From: Obelidium mucronatum
Lineage: Eukaryota > Chytridiomycota > Chytridiomycetes > Chytridiales > Chytriomycetaceae
DNA length: 11,582 bases
Reading direction: 5' to 3'
Assembly: GCA_025765595.1 (NCBI GenBank)
Contig: JAIVFH010000646.1
Span: 1-11,582 of the forward strand
The notes under the pieces are model-generated. The model saw only the letters and a program-made list of their open reading frames with translations, was not told where the DNA came from and searched no databases. Positions 1 to 9,644 of this stretch are shown here, one piece after another; position 1 is the stretch's first letter, and the number at the start of each line of letters is the position of its first letter. The translations under genes and the position numbers were made by a program.

Positions 1-2
1 AC

Positions 3-203
3 TTTATCTGTGAAGAGCCAGGATGTGGGAAGACTTTTGTTCGTATTCATGACTTGGCTCGTCATGCTGTTGCCCACGACCAAAGCAAGTGGCATTTTTG
101 TGGGGGTTGCAACCGTGGGTTCGCTCGAATTGATGCTCTTCGGCGACATGAACGAAGTTCCACTGGTACTTGTCGTGGTTCTGCTGTTGAAGTTGAGGCG
201 TGA
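3..203 (+). CDS. C2H2 zinc-finger protein, C-terminal end (5' truncated)
   Basis: The open frame enters from the left edge and ends at TGA 201-203, giving the last 66 residues. Two zinc fingers are visible. The first reads C-x4-C-x12-H-x3-H (starts ICEEPGCGKTF). The second reads C-x2-C-x12-H-x7-C (CGGCNRGFARIDALRRH, then ERSSTGTC), the C2HC-type last finger seen in many fungal C2H2 transcription factors, where DALRRH sits in the recognition helix. A sequence-specific DNA-binding regulator in the nucleus is the likely role; the rest of the protein is outside the window. The stop overlaps a GTGAGT donor-like hexamer at 200-205. Splicing to the AG at 260-261 would instead give a short alternative tail ending at 281-283. 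The fingers are sure; the exact C-terminus is not. Confidence 0.8.
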   Translation, partial: FICEEPGCGKTFVRIHDLARHAVAHDQSKWHFCGGCNRGFARIDALRRHERSSTGTCRGSAVEVEA

Positions 204-850
204 GTTTTGCACACCTTCGCATCTTCCATCCATAAATGAGTTCTCAACTATTCCCACCAAGTCTGGAACATAGTTTTGTCTGAATGCCGCGTCTTCTTGC
301 TCCCTGTCTCTCCTGCCGTTTCAAATTTAATCTGTCCCACCATGTCCTGGATCCAAAATCCTGTTTCTACTTTGTTCTTCTCGTGTCTCCTTGCGTTTCC
401 ACGAAACAGCTTCTCTCCATTATTTTGGATCTTTGTTACTTCTACGTTATCTTGCGCTGGTATATAGCTGCAGATTATTACTCTCAAATACGTCAAATCC
501 TCGGCTTTTTCAACTCTGAAAATCGACATTTTGGTTTCTTGGTGATCTCCTACTCCCCCTTCAAAACCAAGGCAGTTATTATTGTAGATTCATGAAATTC
601 CTGTGCAAATTCCTGTGCAATGCAATCGACTTTTTTTGTACGCGCAAAAGACTTGAAAATAGTTTTTTAAGTGCATTTTTAGATTTTGGGCTTTCCATTT
701 ACCCACTTTTTTTCAGTTTAAGTCATTGTTGATTTCTGTTATTTGCTTTGAAATCAACTTTGAATTGTTACATAATAAACCACTTTGTAACGTGTTAAAC
801 TTCTTTGGTTTTAAAAAAAAATTCTAAAAAACGAACGAACTCATACACAA
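204..850. other. Intergenic stretch: 3' UTR of zinc-finger gene, possible antisense retroelement relic
   Basis: No well-supported gene lies here on the plus strand; the short plus frames look like chance. The minus strand is open from 589 to 248 without a stop. Its translation has a KTKMSIFRVE...YLRVII pattern that loosely recalls the C-terminal part of LINE reverse transcriptases (KTK...YLG). The resemblance is weak and the frame may be chance. A 12-base direct tandem repeat lies at 595-618. The last 200 bases are AT-rich and end in a polyadenylation signal, so most of this is probably 3' UTR plus the promoter of the next gene. Confidence 0.45.
774..779 (+). terminator. Polyadenylation signal AATAAA
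   Basis: Canonical AATAAA in an AT-rich, T-rich setting, about 570 bases after the zinc-finger stop and 72 bases before the ATG of the CTD-like gene. It would give the zinc-finger gene a long 3' UTR, or serve an unseen transcript in between. Confidence 0.4.
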
Positions 851-3136
851 ATGGAATTACTCGGACATGCAACAGCATCCAGCAACCAGTGCCGACAGTC
901 CTTTGATGGTCTACATGCTGATTCAGTGATGGGAAACGCGTCCTGTACTGTTATTGAGGATGTCGCCCGTGATGGTAGTTGGACCCTCGATACAAAACTG
1001 ATTCCAGGCGTTATAATTGACGGCAGCATTGAACGGGCTAAATGCTCTAATTCATCCGAGAGTTGCTCCATCGCGTTGGACAAGTTGGAGCAACCTTGCT
1101 CTGAAACCACAGGTTCCCGCCCTGAGCCCGCCACAAATTTTGATGCTAGGGTACAAACGCCTTCAGAGAATTTTAACAATGCATATTCTTCTGAAATGAA
1201 TGCTTCTCCAACTTATGCCTGTGTCAATGATCCTGAATACTATGCAACACCAGACTCGCCAGCATATTGTCCACAGTCTCCGAGCTATTCACCCAAATCA
1301 CCTAAATTAAGTTATTCACCTGCTTCCCAGACTATTTTAATTCCTGCGCTTTCGGACTATTCTCCATGCTATCCTACTTCGCATATGGTAGCTTCCTTGC
1401 CATCGAGTTCAGAGGCTGGCTGTCAATCGTTTCGTGATAAGCTTGGTAATTCTCGTGTAACATGCGACTCGGAGAAATCACAACTTGATCGCAGTCAGTC
1501 TTGTGATAGCTCTAAATCCACTCTGAAATCCCCTTCAAATTCCTTTTTTAATGAATCACCGACATATGACATTCCACAGAGTTATCCAGGGGACTCTCAA
1601 GCGGCTTCGAGTTCTTCTACGAAATTCTTCGACTCTCCAAGTCCAAAATCTCCAAGCTATTTTCCGACTTCCTCCCCAGTTTACTCTCCGGCAAAGCCAG
1701 ATTGTACGTTGAATTCGCCACACTACTCTCCAGCGTCTCCAGGATATTCAACCTCCCCAATGAACATCCCACAGTCTCCAAGATATTCGCCGACATCTCC
1801 AAACAGGCCTCCAGGAGATTCACCTGATGCACTCGATTCACCCACCTGGTCTCCAACGGCTCCGAGCTATGGGCCAACCTCGCCGAGGTACTCTCCAACG
1901 AATTCTCCAGAAAAAGATTGTACGTCGAATTCGCAACACTACTCTCCAGCGTCTCCAGGTTATTGGCCAACCTCCCCAATGGGCATCCCACAGTCTCCAA
2001 GATACTTGCCGACTTCTCCAAACAATCCGCCGGGAGATTCACCAGATTATTCGTCGAATTCGCCACACTACTCTCCAATGTCTCCAAGTTATTGGCCAAC
2101 CTCCCCAATGTATATCCCACAGTCTCCAAGCTATTCGCCGACTTCTCCAACCGATCCTCCAGGAGATTCACCCACCAGGTCTCCAATGGCTCCAAGCTAT
2201 GGGCCAACTTCGCCAAGGTACTCTCCAATAAATTCTCCAGAGAAGACAAGCTGTTCGCCGATCGCTCCAGATCCTCCGGGAGCTTCCCGTTTCATATGGT
2301 CTTCAACGTCTCCAAGCTACGGGCCAACCTCGCCAATGTACTTGCCAATGGCTCCAAGAGATTTTTCAGAGTCTCGAAATTCTTCGCAAGCCTCTCCATA
2401 CTACTACACTCCAACGAATACACCGTATGTGCCAGTTGCGCCAACTTGGTCGGGGTTGCATCCAAAAAATCAAGGAGGCTACTCTCCAGCGGAGACAATT
2501 TTTTCGCCAACTGATCCAATCTACATTCAATTTCCTCGACGGCGAATTCCAGTTTTGTCTCAGCATTGGGAGGCGTGCTATGTTCCAGGAGTCAAGTTTA
2601 CACCTACAGGTCGACCTTGCGATGGAAAACATGCTGTTGCTGCTGCTTCTTCTTGTACTGATGATGACTTGGCGACTGGCGAAACAGCGGAATTTGATTC
2701 GAAAGTTGTTGATGAGATTGTGTTGGATGGGAACTCGGCTGAGGTTGGTTAATTGATTGAGATTAATTGTATAGAAGATATACTGAGTCGGTTGGTTTTC
2801 GTTCAGGCAGCCGCCAATTCCACTACGAATAAGGAAAAAGAGGGAAAAAGCAAGAAGAGACAATTTCACAGATTCCACCAAATGTCGGGAAAGAACGCAA
2901 AGTTTGAGGGGCCCAAGTTTGGAGTTGCACAGTTGCAGTTTGATGATTTGGAAGTTGATGATGACGAGGAAACGGATGAGGAATGCAATGTCTTTACGAA
3001 GCCACTCAGAAAGAAGCAGAAAGTAGATGAGGCAGTAGTTGAAGAATGTGAAATTGAGAGCGTTGAAGGTGAGAACTTATCCAAGAGTGAATGCGATGAG
3101 AGTAAAGGCAAAGCTGGTGAAGAGCAGAAGAGTTAA
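851..3136 (+). CDS. RNA polymerase II CTD-like heptad-repeat protein, two exons
   Basis: Proposed exons are 851-2743 and 2807-3136 (740 residues); the intron (63 bases, GTTGGT...TTCAG) is phase 0. An alternative pair, donor 2748 and acceptor 2810, also keeps frame. Without splicing, exon 1 ends at TAA 2750-2752 (633 residues). The ATG follows an A-rich leader with A at -3. Residues about 1-125 are unremarkable and polar. From about 130 to 530 the protein is built from RPB1 CTD-like heptads and variants: [41 protein letters not shown]. Exon 2 is acidic and Lys-rich with [10 protein letters not shown], a convincing monopartite nuclear localisation signal. No polymerase core domain is present, so this is not RPB1 itself. 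The inferred role is a nuclear, SP-phosphorylated scaffold or mimic for CTD kinases and CTD-binding factors. The repeat is certain, the function unknown, the intron likely. Exon 2 could instead be a separate small gene starting at ATG 2881. Confidence 0.7.
1700..2247 (+). repeat. Higher-order tandem repeat inside the CTD-like gene
   Basis: Three copies of a larger unit begin at 1700, 1916 and 2045, each opening with a GAYT(G/A)TWCGTYGAATTCGC-like stretch and continuing through heptads to PPGDSP. The offsets are 216 and 129 bases, both multiples of three. The first and third copies carry an extra [16 protein letters not shown] tail of about 24 to 29 residues that the middle copy lacks. The 87-base difference between offsets equals 29 codons. 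This points to in-frame duplication and loss of whole blocks rather than of single heptads. Confidence 0.75.
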
Positions 3137-3166
3137 AAAGGACATGAAGAGGAACTACTAGTGTTA

Positions 3167-3172
3167 AATAAA
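3167..3172 (+). terminator. Polyadenylation signal AATAAA
   Basis: AATAAA 31 bases after the TAA (3134-3136) of the CTD-like gene's second exon. Its position supports exon 2 being the true 3' end of that transcript. Confidence 0.65.
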
Positions 3173-3243
3173 AAATAATTTTAGAAAGACTTGATATGAT
3201 GGCATTGAGAGGATGCTAGAAGAGGCACGGTTTGCCGATGGTA

Positions 3244-3249
3244 TTTATT
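3244..3249 (-). terminator. Polyadenylation signal AATAAA (minus strand)
   Basis: Plus-strand TTTATT, read AATAAA on the minus strand, 27 bases past the GMP reductase stop codon. With the signal at 3167-3172 it marks convergent 3' ends about 70 bases apart. Confidence 0.6.
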
Positions 3250-3275
3250 TGAGGGATTCGAGCGCCGAAAATAAA

Positions 3276-4790
<1,515 letters not shown>

Positions 4791-4853
4791 TATTGACTAC
4801 AGATTTCCTTGCAGCTGTAGATTTCCCTTTCAAAAAGGAAGACAAAGAATCCC

Positions 4854-4880
4854 AAAAAAAAAAAAAAAAAAAAAAAAAAA
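4854..4880. repeat. Poly(dA:dT) tract of 27 bases upstream of GMPR
   Basis: An uninterrupted run of 27 A on the plus strand, 64 bases upstream of the GMPR start codon on the minus strand. Such tracts exclude nucleosomes and often mark compact fungal promoters. A TATATAT sequence at 4892-4898 lies just upstream of it in GMPR's direction. The whole space between GMPR and the next gene's stop is only 149 bases, so it must hold both a promoter and a 3' end. Confidence 0.6.
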
Positions 4881-4939
4881 TGCGCACGCCGTATATATGC
4901 AAGCCTCTTAAATAAATATTTACAATAAAGACAAGCAAC

Positions 4940-7599
4940 TCATAATAAAGAATCAATGTCTATCGGAACAGCACCGCCAACAGCCCCCGTAATCCGTTTA
5001 TGCGAAAACCCAAACCTCTCCGCATGAAAATCCAAATGTTTCTTTTTCATAAACCAATGCGCCAACTCCTTCTCCACAGAACCTGTATTCACGCCCTCGA
5101 CATTTGATTTCACAAGACTTCTCGATTTCGCCATTTGCTTGTGTTTCACTTTCAAACTCTCTAGCATTTCAAATTCGCTTTTGGCTGTCGCCAGAATCAG
5201 TATTCCTGTCCGGTGTTTACAGTCGTTGCTGAAAACGAGTTGTTGGGCGTCTTGGGCTTTGGTTTCCTTGTCGATGGAGACTTGGATGATGCGGTTGGTT
5301 AGTTTGGGGTGCAGCGCGATGGGGATGGGGTGTTGTTGCTGTTGGGTTGTGTTGTTTCGTTGCGCGATGATGGGGCCTAGGAGGCGGTTGCGAGTTACAT
5401 CTTGTGTCATATCTTGGCGTTGTTTTGCGAGGCCGATAGCGCTGATTTTCGGGGGTGGGAAGGTGATTTCGTTAGTGTTATCGTCCATGGAGATGGGGAT
5501 CCATGTTGTTTCGTCTTTTCGTTTCGTTTCGGCAATATTGCTTTTGAAAATCGAGTATTTGAGGGGCGCCCATTGGAGTACTTTGCGGAGGTCCTTGTAT
5601 TTCGCGACGGAGGTTGGGTGGAGTTTGTGGACGGTTTCGAGGAGCTTTTTGTCTTGTTCGGTGGGGAACCGGAATTTCTGGAGGACTCCCCATAAGGAGG
5701 GGAGGTTTTGGCTTGATAGATCGGGGTCGCTGATGAATGGGCATTTTCCTAACCGTTTTTGGCCCTTGAAAAATAAAAATGGATGAGAAAAGAATTTTGT
5801 AAGGGGGGGTGTGAAGGATCAGAATTTTTACCATTCCAATAAGATCTCGTTCAATTCTTCGATTTGTATCTTCAGTCAGGATGTTGCTCATGAGGTTAAT
5901 GTTTGCTGGAACAGTGCTGCTTCTCTTCCGAAGAGTTGTATCCCAATAACTCAAGACGGCTTCTTCCGCTGGATCAGATCCTATGCCGCCAGCTGTTGGC
6001 GGACGCCCACTAATTAATCGAGTCGCCAAAGTCGGTCTACTTTCTCTTCGAGTTGTGCTTGCCCGCACTATAGATTCTTGAATCAGTTCACCATTGTACC
6101 GCCATGACTTGACTTCTGTTTCTCCTTCATTAAACACTTTGTTTGGGTCGACTACGTTATGCCGATATCCGTATGCGCTTTTGGAATCATCCATGTCATA
6201 GTTGATTTGTTTCTTTTTCGCAATAAATCGCATCGCAGCCTCGTTCACCAAGAGAGCATTTTCCCATTTAGACTTCCATGCGGGGATTGTGCGTTTCCCA
6301 TTCTCTTCGTCTTGTGTCATGTTGACGAGTTGCAACTGTTCAACGTTTGAGAAATCCATAAAGGCTTGAGAGGTTTCTGAAAACCCGTTTTTTGCGTGCC
6401 GGTTTGTTTTTTTGTTATTGTTGTTTGATTTTTTGGTTGTTGTGCTGGTGGTGTGAGTTTCATCGTTTGTGGTTCCAGTTGCCGTTGGTTTTCCTCCTGA
6501 TTCTTTGATGTTGTTTAGTTTTTTGGCGCGCCATTGCTTTGCTTCTTCTTCTCGCCTCCGTTCCATTTCTTCAATCTCTTCAAAGTCTGTCAGATTTGAA
6601 TGCCGGGAGATGGGTCTTGTGTAGCGAATACCAGATGTAGCTGTTGGCGGCTTGGTGGTACCCATTCCGGATTCTGCAGGTGCATGATGCGCTTCATCAA
6701 TTTGATTGGGTGGATTTTCAGATGGCCTTGTTGTATGCATCGACAGCGAAACTCGACGGCTGGCTGTTATAGTTCCGTGTTGAGTCACGGACGCTCTTCT
6801 TGGTCCGTGATGTACAATATTTTCACATTCCGTCATGTATATAGATCCTCTTTTTGGAACGTAATCTTGTTCTTCGTCAGAGATTGCTACTTTGGTGTTG
6901 TTTTGTGGTACAGAATCCGCTGCCGTATTATTAAACGACGAAGATGAGCCAAGAACTGACATTCTTTTTGAGCGAGATCCATTCATTGTACGATGATGAT
7001 TGGCAGGCTTCACTGTGCCAGTCTTGGTTGCACTCAAAATAAAGTCCAAACTGTTTTGCGAACCCGCGCCACCTTCGTCAGTTTCAGCTAAGTTTGGGAT
7101 TTTGCGGGGAACTCTTCGAGCCATGCTTGGACGATGCGTTGTTGAGCGCCGAGTTGACGTCTTCCCTGACACGATGGAAGTTCTACTGCTCAGTTTTTCC
7201 GACGACGGATATTCATTTTCAGCTTTTAAACAAGAGTTAAAAAAGGTGAAATATGAGGGCAGCAACCTTTTGTTTTTTAAAACCTGAATGTATGGCAGTG
7301 ATTGATCCGGCATTGAATCCAAGCACTGGCAAGTGACTGTTGCTTGACATAGACGCGTCTGTGTGAGACAAGCAACCTTTACCCGCTCTTCTTGAAGCTG
7401 ACTGACGCGTGCTTGTTGCCCCGCTCTTTTCTTCACCATCAGCTTGAACGCGTTCGACATCATCTTCTCCAAAGTCGGCCGTGCTCTGCCTGAGACTCGC
7501 CGTTGCCTGTGCAAACTCGAGCGGGTTCAGCGACGGCCTTCTCACGAGATTGTCGAGAACGTTGGATGATCTGCGGCTCCGCTGCTTGTTGGCAGCCAT
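4940..7599 (-). CDS. Unrecognised 843-residue protein, three exons
   Basis: Exons on the minus strand: 7599-7284, 7222-5832, 5764-4940. Introns of 61 and 67 bases are GT-AG and keep frame (phase 1, then phase 0), ending at TGA 4942-4940. I do not recognise the family. Residues 1 to about 315 are polar, Ser/Arg/Thr-rich and probably disordered, with many RR-x-S sites that look like basophilic kinase targets (RRSS, RRVS, RRAS). A charged helix rich in Glu and Arg (EEIEEMERRREEEAKQWRAKK) lies around 317-340, followed by a Thr/Asn/Lys linker (to about 392). A block at about 395-490 looks folded, with WKSKWENALLVNEAAMRFI and YGYRHNVVDPNKVF. Exon 3 (570-843) also looks folded, from GQKRLGKCPFISDPDL to a C-terminal KKHLDFHAERFGFSHKRITG. 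No membrane segment or signal peptide is visible. It may be a cytoskeletal, ciliary or chromatin scaffold, but that is a guess. It is divergent from the RasGEF gene with 47 bases between start codons. Confidence 0.8.
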
Positions 7600-7646
7600 T
7601 GTTCCTTTTGTTCTTTCTTTGTTTTTTCTTTGTCAGAATTGATTGA
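7600..7646. promoter_or_regulatory. 47-bp divergent interval between two start codons
   Basis: Only 47 bases separate the ATG of the minus-strand orphan gene (7599) from the ATG of the RasGEF gene (7647). On the plus strand it is almost all pyrimidine and ends in TTTGTCAG at 7629-7636, which looks like a splice acceptor. The plus-strand gene may thus have a 5' UTR intron whose first exon overlaps the neighbour. An in-frame TGA at 7644-7646 rules out N-terminal coding extension through this acceptor. Confidence 0.5.
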
Positions 7647-9293
7647 ATGCAGAAAGTGGCAGCGCTTGTTGCGGACATTGTCGCCGCATCGAACAGCAGC
7701 AGCGGCAGCAGCGAACCGCATTTGCGGCTTCTGTTCGAGCAGCTGCGCGCCGAAGTCACCGCGGCCGAGCGCGTTCTTCTCAGCCACAAAGACTCTCAAC
7801 GCACAACAACAGCCAAGCAGCCAATCAGCGCCTTCGACCGCGCCGCCTTCGATCCGCTGCCGCGCCAACTGCGGCGCCTCGACGCTGCCGCCGACGCCGC
7901 GCGGCAGCAGGTCGACTTTGTCGCCGCGGGGCAGCCGAGCGCAAAGCAGAACGGGTTGGAAAAGTTGCGCCGCGCCTTCGAAGACTGCGAAATCGCTGCG
8001 GGAAAAAGAGACGCGCTGGCGGCGAAGATGGCGCTGGCGACGCAGAAAGACTGGCGGCGGTGGAGTCCTGCGGCTGCCGCGCACGCTGTTGCGCACATTG
8101 ACGCGCAGCTGTTCAGGGCAGTGAATCCGGAGAATTTCAAAGCAACGAGTGGCGCGATGCTGGCGTTCGATGCGTATCTGGCGAATATTGTTGTGGCAAG
8201 CGTGCTGATAGACAGCGACCAAGCAACACAAGCGAATACTGTTGAATCCGTCATTGCAACAGCATACATTCTCTTTTATGTCTACAGAGACCTGAATGGT
8301 ATGTCTGGACTCATTAACGGTCTCTCTGATCCTCGTCTCATCCGGCTTCCTTCGCTCTGGGCTTCAATTTCTGTAAAGAGCAGAGACACGCTTAACAGTC
8401 TCAAAGACATTACTGGTTTCAAGGGACCTGCGTCTTCTCTCTCGCCTCCATCAGAATTTATTGGTCTCGTGTCTGAATTGCTGCAACACCATTACCGTGG
8501 CCCCACTCACACAACCGTGATTCCAGCCCCAACCCCATTCCTAAACGAGCTGAAGCATTTAATATCCGAGTATTCCATCGAAGATACATTCTCGCAAAGC
8601 GGCACCCCACTCCTCAGCGACATTGGCCAAAAAGCAGTCCAAGAACTCATCAACACGATTCATCTCTGCAAAGGAACTGGATCTCCAGATGGAGTCATTG
8701 ACGTGTATCCAAAAACAATCAACAACGCGTCTCCGTTCCCAAAACGCGACTTTTATGGGAACCCAGACCCTGGACTCGCTGCGTATCCATGGGATTCCCC
8801 ACTCGCTGTGTCCGTGTGGGATGACTTGAACAACTTGCCGGATCCAGACTATTTGTGTCTTCACTGGCTGTTGACTAGCGGGTCTGTGGAAGATCGAGTC
8901 TTGTGGAAATTGACTTTTGCGTTGGTGCCACAAGGTGAAACTGAAGTTGGGTATGTCCCGCCACCATCTGTCGCGTCTGATGTTGATGACGATGAGGGTT
9001 CGAAACTTGATGATTGGAGTGAAAGGGAGGAGGACGATGACGACGCAAGAGTCAAGATTGATTCCAAGTTGATTGCATCAGCGTTGATTGCGGGCGCTGG
9101 AAACGCGGCACCCGTAGCAGGCATCACGCCACAAACCAATGAGAGTGGAGATGACGAATTGTTGGCTGTTTTGGAAAACGAGCAATGGGATGGCGATGAA
9201 GAGAATGATACCACCCACGACGATGAGTATGAAAAACGCAAAAAGGCATTGGAAGCCTTCTTTCCAAAGTTGCCAAGCGGTGAACCCAAATAA
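7647..9293 (+). CDS. Divergent RasGEF (CDC25-homology) domain protein
   Basis: A single open frame of 548 residues; the ATG is preceded directly by an in-frame TGA, fixing the start. Residues 1 to about 130 are Ala/Arg/Gln-rich from a GC-rich stretch. Residues about 131-345 match the layout of a RasGEF catalytic domain. AHAVAHIDAQLFRAVNPENF fits the family's 'LT.ID..LF..I.P.E' opening. RDLNGMSGLINGLSDPRLIR fits 'NFNSLMAI.SGL....I.RL', with LWASIS after it. Then TPFLNELKHLISEY and GTPLL fit the 'PFLG.YL.DL.FI.EG.P' block. A RasGEF would load GTP onto a Ras-family GTPase at the membrane. No upstream REM (RasGEF N-terminal) domain, SH3 or PH domain is seen, which is unusual, and key positions are drifted, so catalysis is uncertain. 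Residues 350-450 look folded (YPWDSPLAVSVWDDL); the last 100 are strongly acidic, disordered. The assignment is from pattern recognition only. Confidence 0.65.
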   Translation: MQKVAALVADIVAASNSSSGSSEPHLRLLFEQLRAEVTAAERVLLSHKDSQRTTTAKQPISAFDRAAFDPLPRQLRRLDAAADAARQQVDFVAAGQPSAKQNGLEKLRRAFEDCEIAAGKRDALAAKMALATQKDWRRWSPAAAAHAVAHIDAQLFRAVNPENFKATSGAMLAFDAYLANIVVASVLIDSDQATQANTVESVIATAYILFYVYRDLNGMSGLINGLSDPRLIRLPSLWASISVKSRDTLNSLKDITGFKGPASSLSPPSEFIGLVSELLQHHYRGPTHTTVIPAPTPFLNELKHLISEYSIEDTFSQSGTPLLSDIGQKAVQELINTIHLCKGTGSPDGVIDVYPKTINNASPFPKRDFYGNPDPGLAAYPWDSPLAVSVWDDLNNLPDPDYLCLHWLLTSGSVEDRVLWKLTFALVPQGETEVGYVPPPSVASDVDDDEGSKLDDWSEREEDDDDARVKIDSKLIASALIAGAGNAAPVAGITPQTNESGDDELLAVLENEQWDGDEENDTTHDDEYEKRKKALEAFFPKLPSGEPK

Positions 9294-9294
9294 A
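9289..9294 (+). terminator. Polyadenylation signal AATAAA overlapping the RasGEF stop codon
   Basis: AATAAA contains the TAA stop (9291-9293). If used, cleavage would fall about 15 to 30 bases downstream, giving a very short 3' UTR and keeping the transcript clear of the convergent U1 gene whose 3' end is near 9384. Confidence 0.45.
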
Positions 9295-9383
9295 TACTGT
9301 ATATCTTCCACTGTCTTATCGCTTTTAATATTAAATCGTTTGTTTCATCATTTTCAAGTTTAAAGAGAAGAGGAGGAGGAGGG

Positions 9384-9547
9384 CCAGGAGTCTGCTCGAA
9401 AGCGAGACTCCCGATAGAAAAATTATAGTCCCACGAACCCCCGAAGGAGTTGTGCACAGACGGGCCCAGCACGTATGTGCAATGGCCAAACCCATCCATG
9501 GAGAGCTGGCCTTCTTGATCACCAGCATCTCCGACTCAGGTAAGTAT
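9384..9547 (-). ncRNA. U1: U1 spliceosomal snRNA
   Basis: Read on the minus strand, the RNA starts at 9547 with ATACTTACCTG, the universal U1 5' end that pairs with 5' splice sites. Stem-loop 1 has the U1-70K-type loop GATCAAGAAGG closed by CTGG/CCAG and GGAGA/TCTCC. Stem-loop 2 carries CCATTGCAC, the U1A-type loop core. Stem-loop 3 is AACTCC-TTCG-GGGGTT. The Sm site AATTTTTC lies at 9424-9417. Stem-loop 4 pairs GGAGTCT with AGACTCC (9411-9387) around a TTCG tetraloop. The 3' end is set a few bases past stem-loop 4; the resulting 164 nt equals the length of human U1. The RNA forms the U1 snRNP that recognises 5' splice sites. A TATA box sits 33 to 26 bases upstream, indicating a Pol II-type snRNA gene. 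The exact 3' end is uncertain by a few bases. Confidence 0.95.
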
Positions 9548-9572
9548 GCCTGTCTGCACTGCGGGTGCTGGC

Positions 9573-9580
9573 TATTTATA
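9573..9580 (-). promoter_or_regulatory. TATA box of U1
   Basis: TATAAATA on the minus strand (GGGTATAAATAGCC context), at -33 to -26 relative to the U1 5' end at 9547. The spacing is standard for Pol II initiation and supports the mapped 5' end. Confidence 0.85.
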
Positions 9581-9644
9581 CCCTTTTCCTCGCGGTGACT
9601 GCGTTGCGCCAATCAGATTCATGCGCAGTCGAAAATCGTGTAAC

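Noticed and set aside
595..618. 12-base direct tandem repeat (AAATTCCTGTGC twice)
   Set aside because: Only two copies in a 3' UTR; consistent with a simple slippage event and no further structure is seen.
1617..2249. 210-codon antisense open frame with Leu-rich repeats opposite the CTD-like array
   Set aside because: It arises because the repeated TCN-CCN-TAY codons of the heptads contain no antisense stop in that frame; the periodicity copies the sense repeat, and the sense frame has start, splice and poly(A) context.
851..2752. RPB1, the largest subunit of RNA polymerase II
   Set aside because: Only CTD-like heptads are present; there is no clamp, bridge helix or other polymerase region, and the frame has its own ATG with a unique N-terminus.
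5139..5786. 215-codon plus-strand open frame
   Set aside because: It is antisense to the last exon of the orphan gene, which joins in phase to two other exons; the plus translation is Ser/Cys/Trp-rich and unlike a folded protein.
7542..8231. 229-codon minus-strand and several plus-strand frames in the GC-rich 7650-8150 stretch
   Set aside because: High GC lowers stop frequency in all frames; the translations are Arg/Ala/Cys-rich shadows of the RasGEF protein's N-terminus.
8861..9499. 212-codon minus-strand open frame running through the U1 gene into the RasGEF 3' end
   Set aside because: It overlaps a clear U1 snRNA and the antisense of an acidic tail (GAY/GAR codons read as Ser/Leu runs); no protein family is recognisable.
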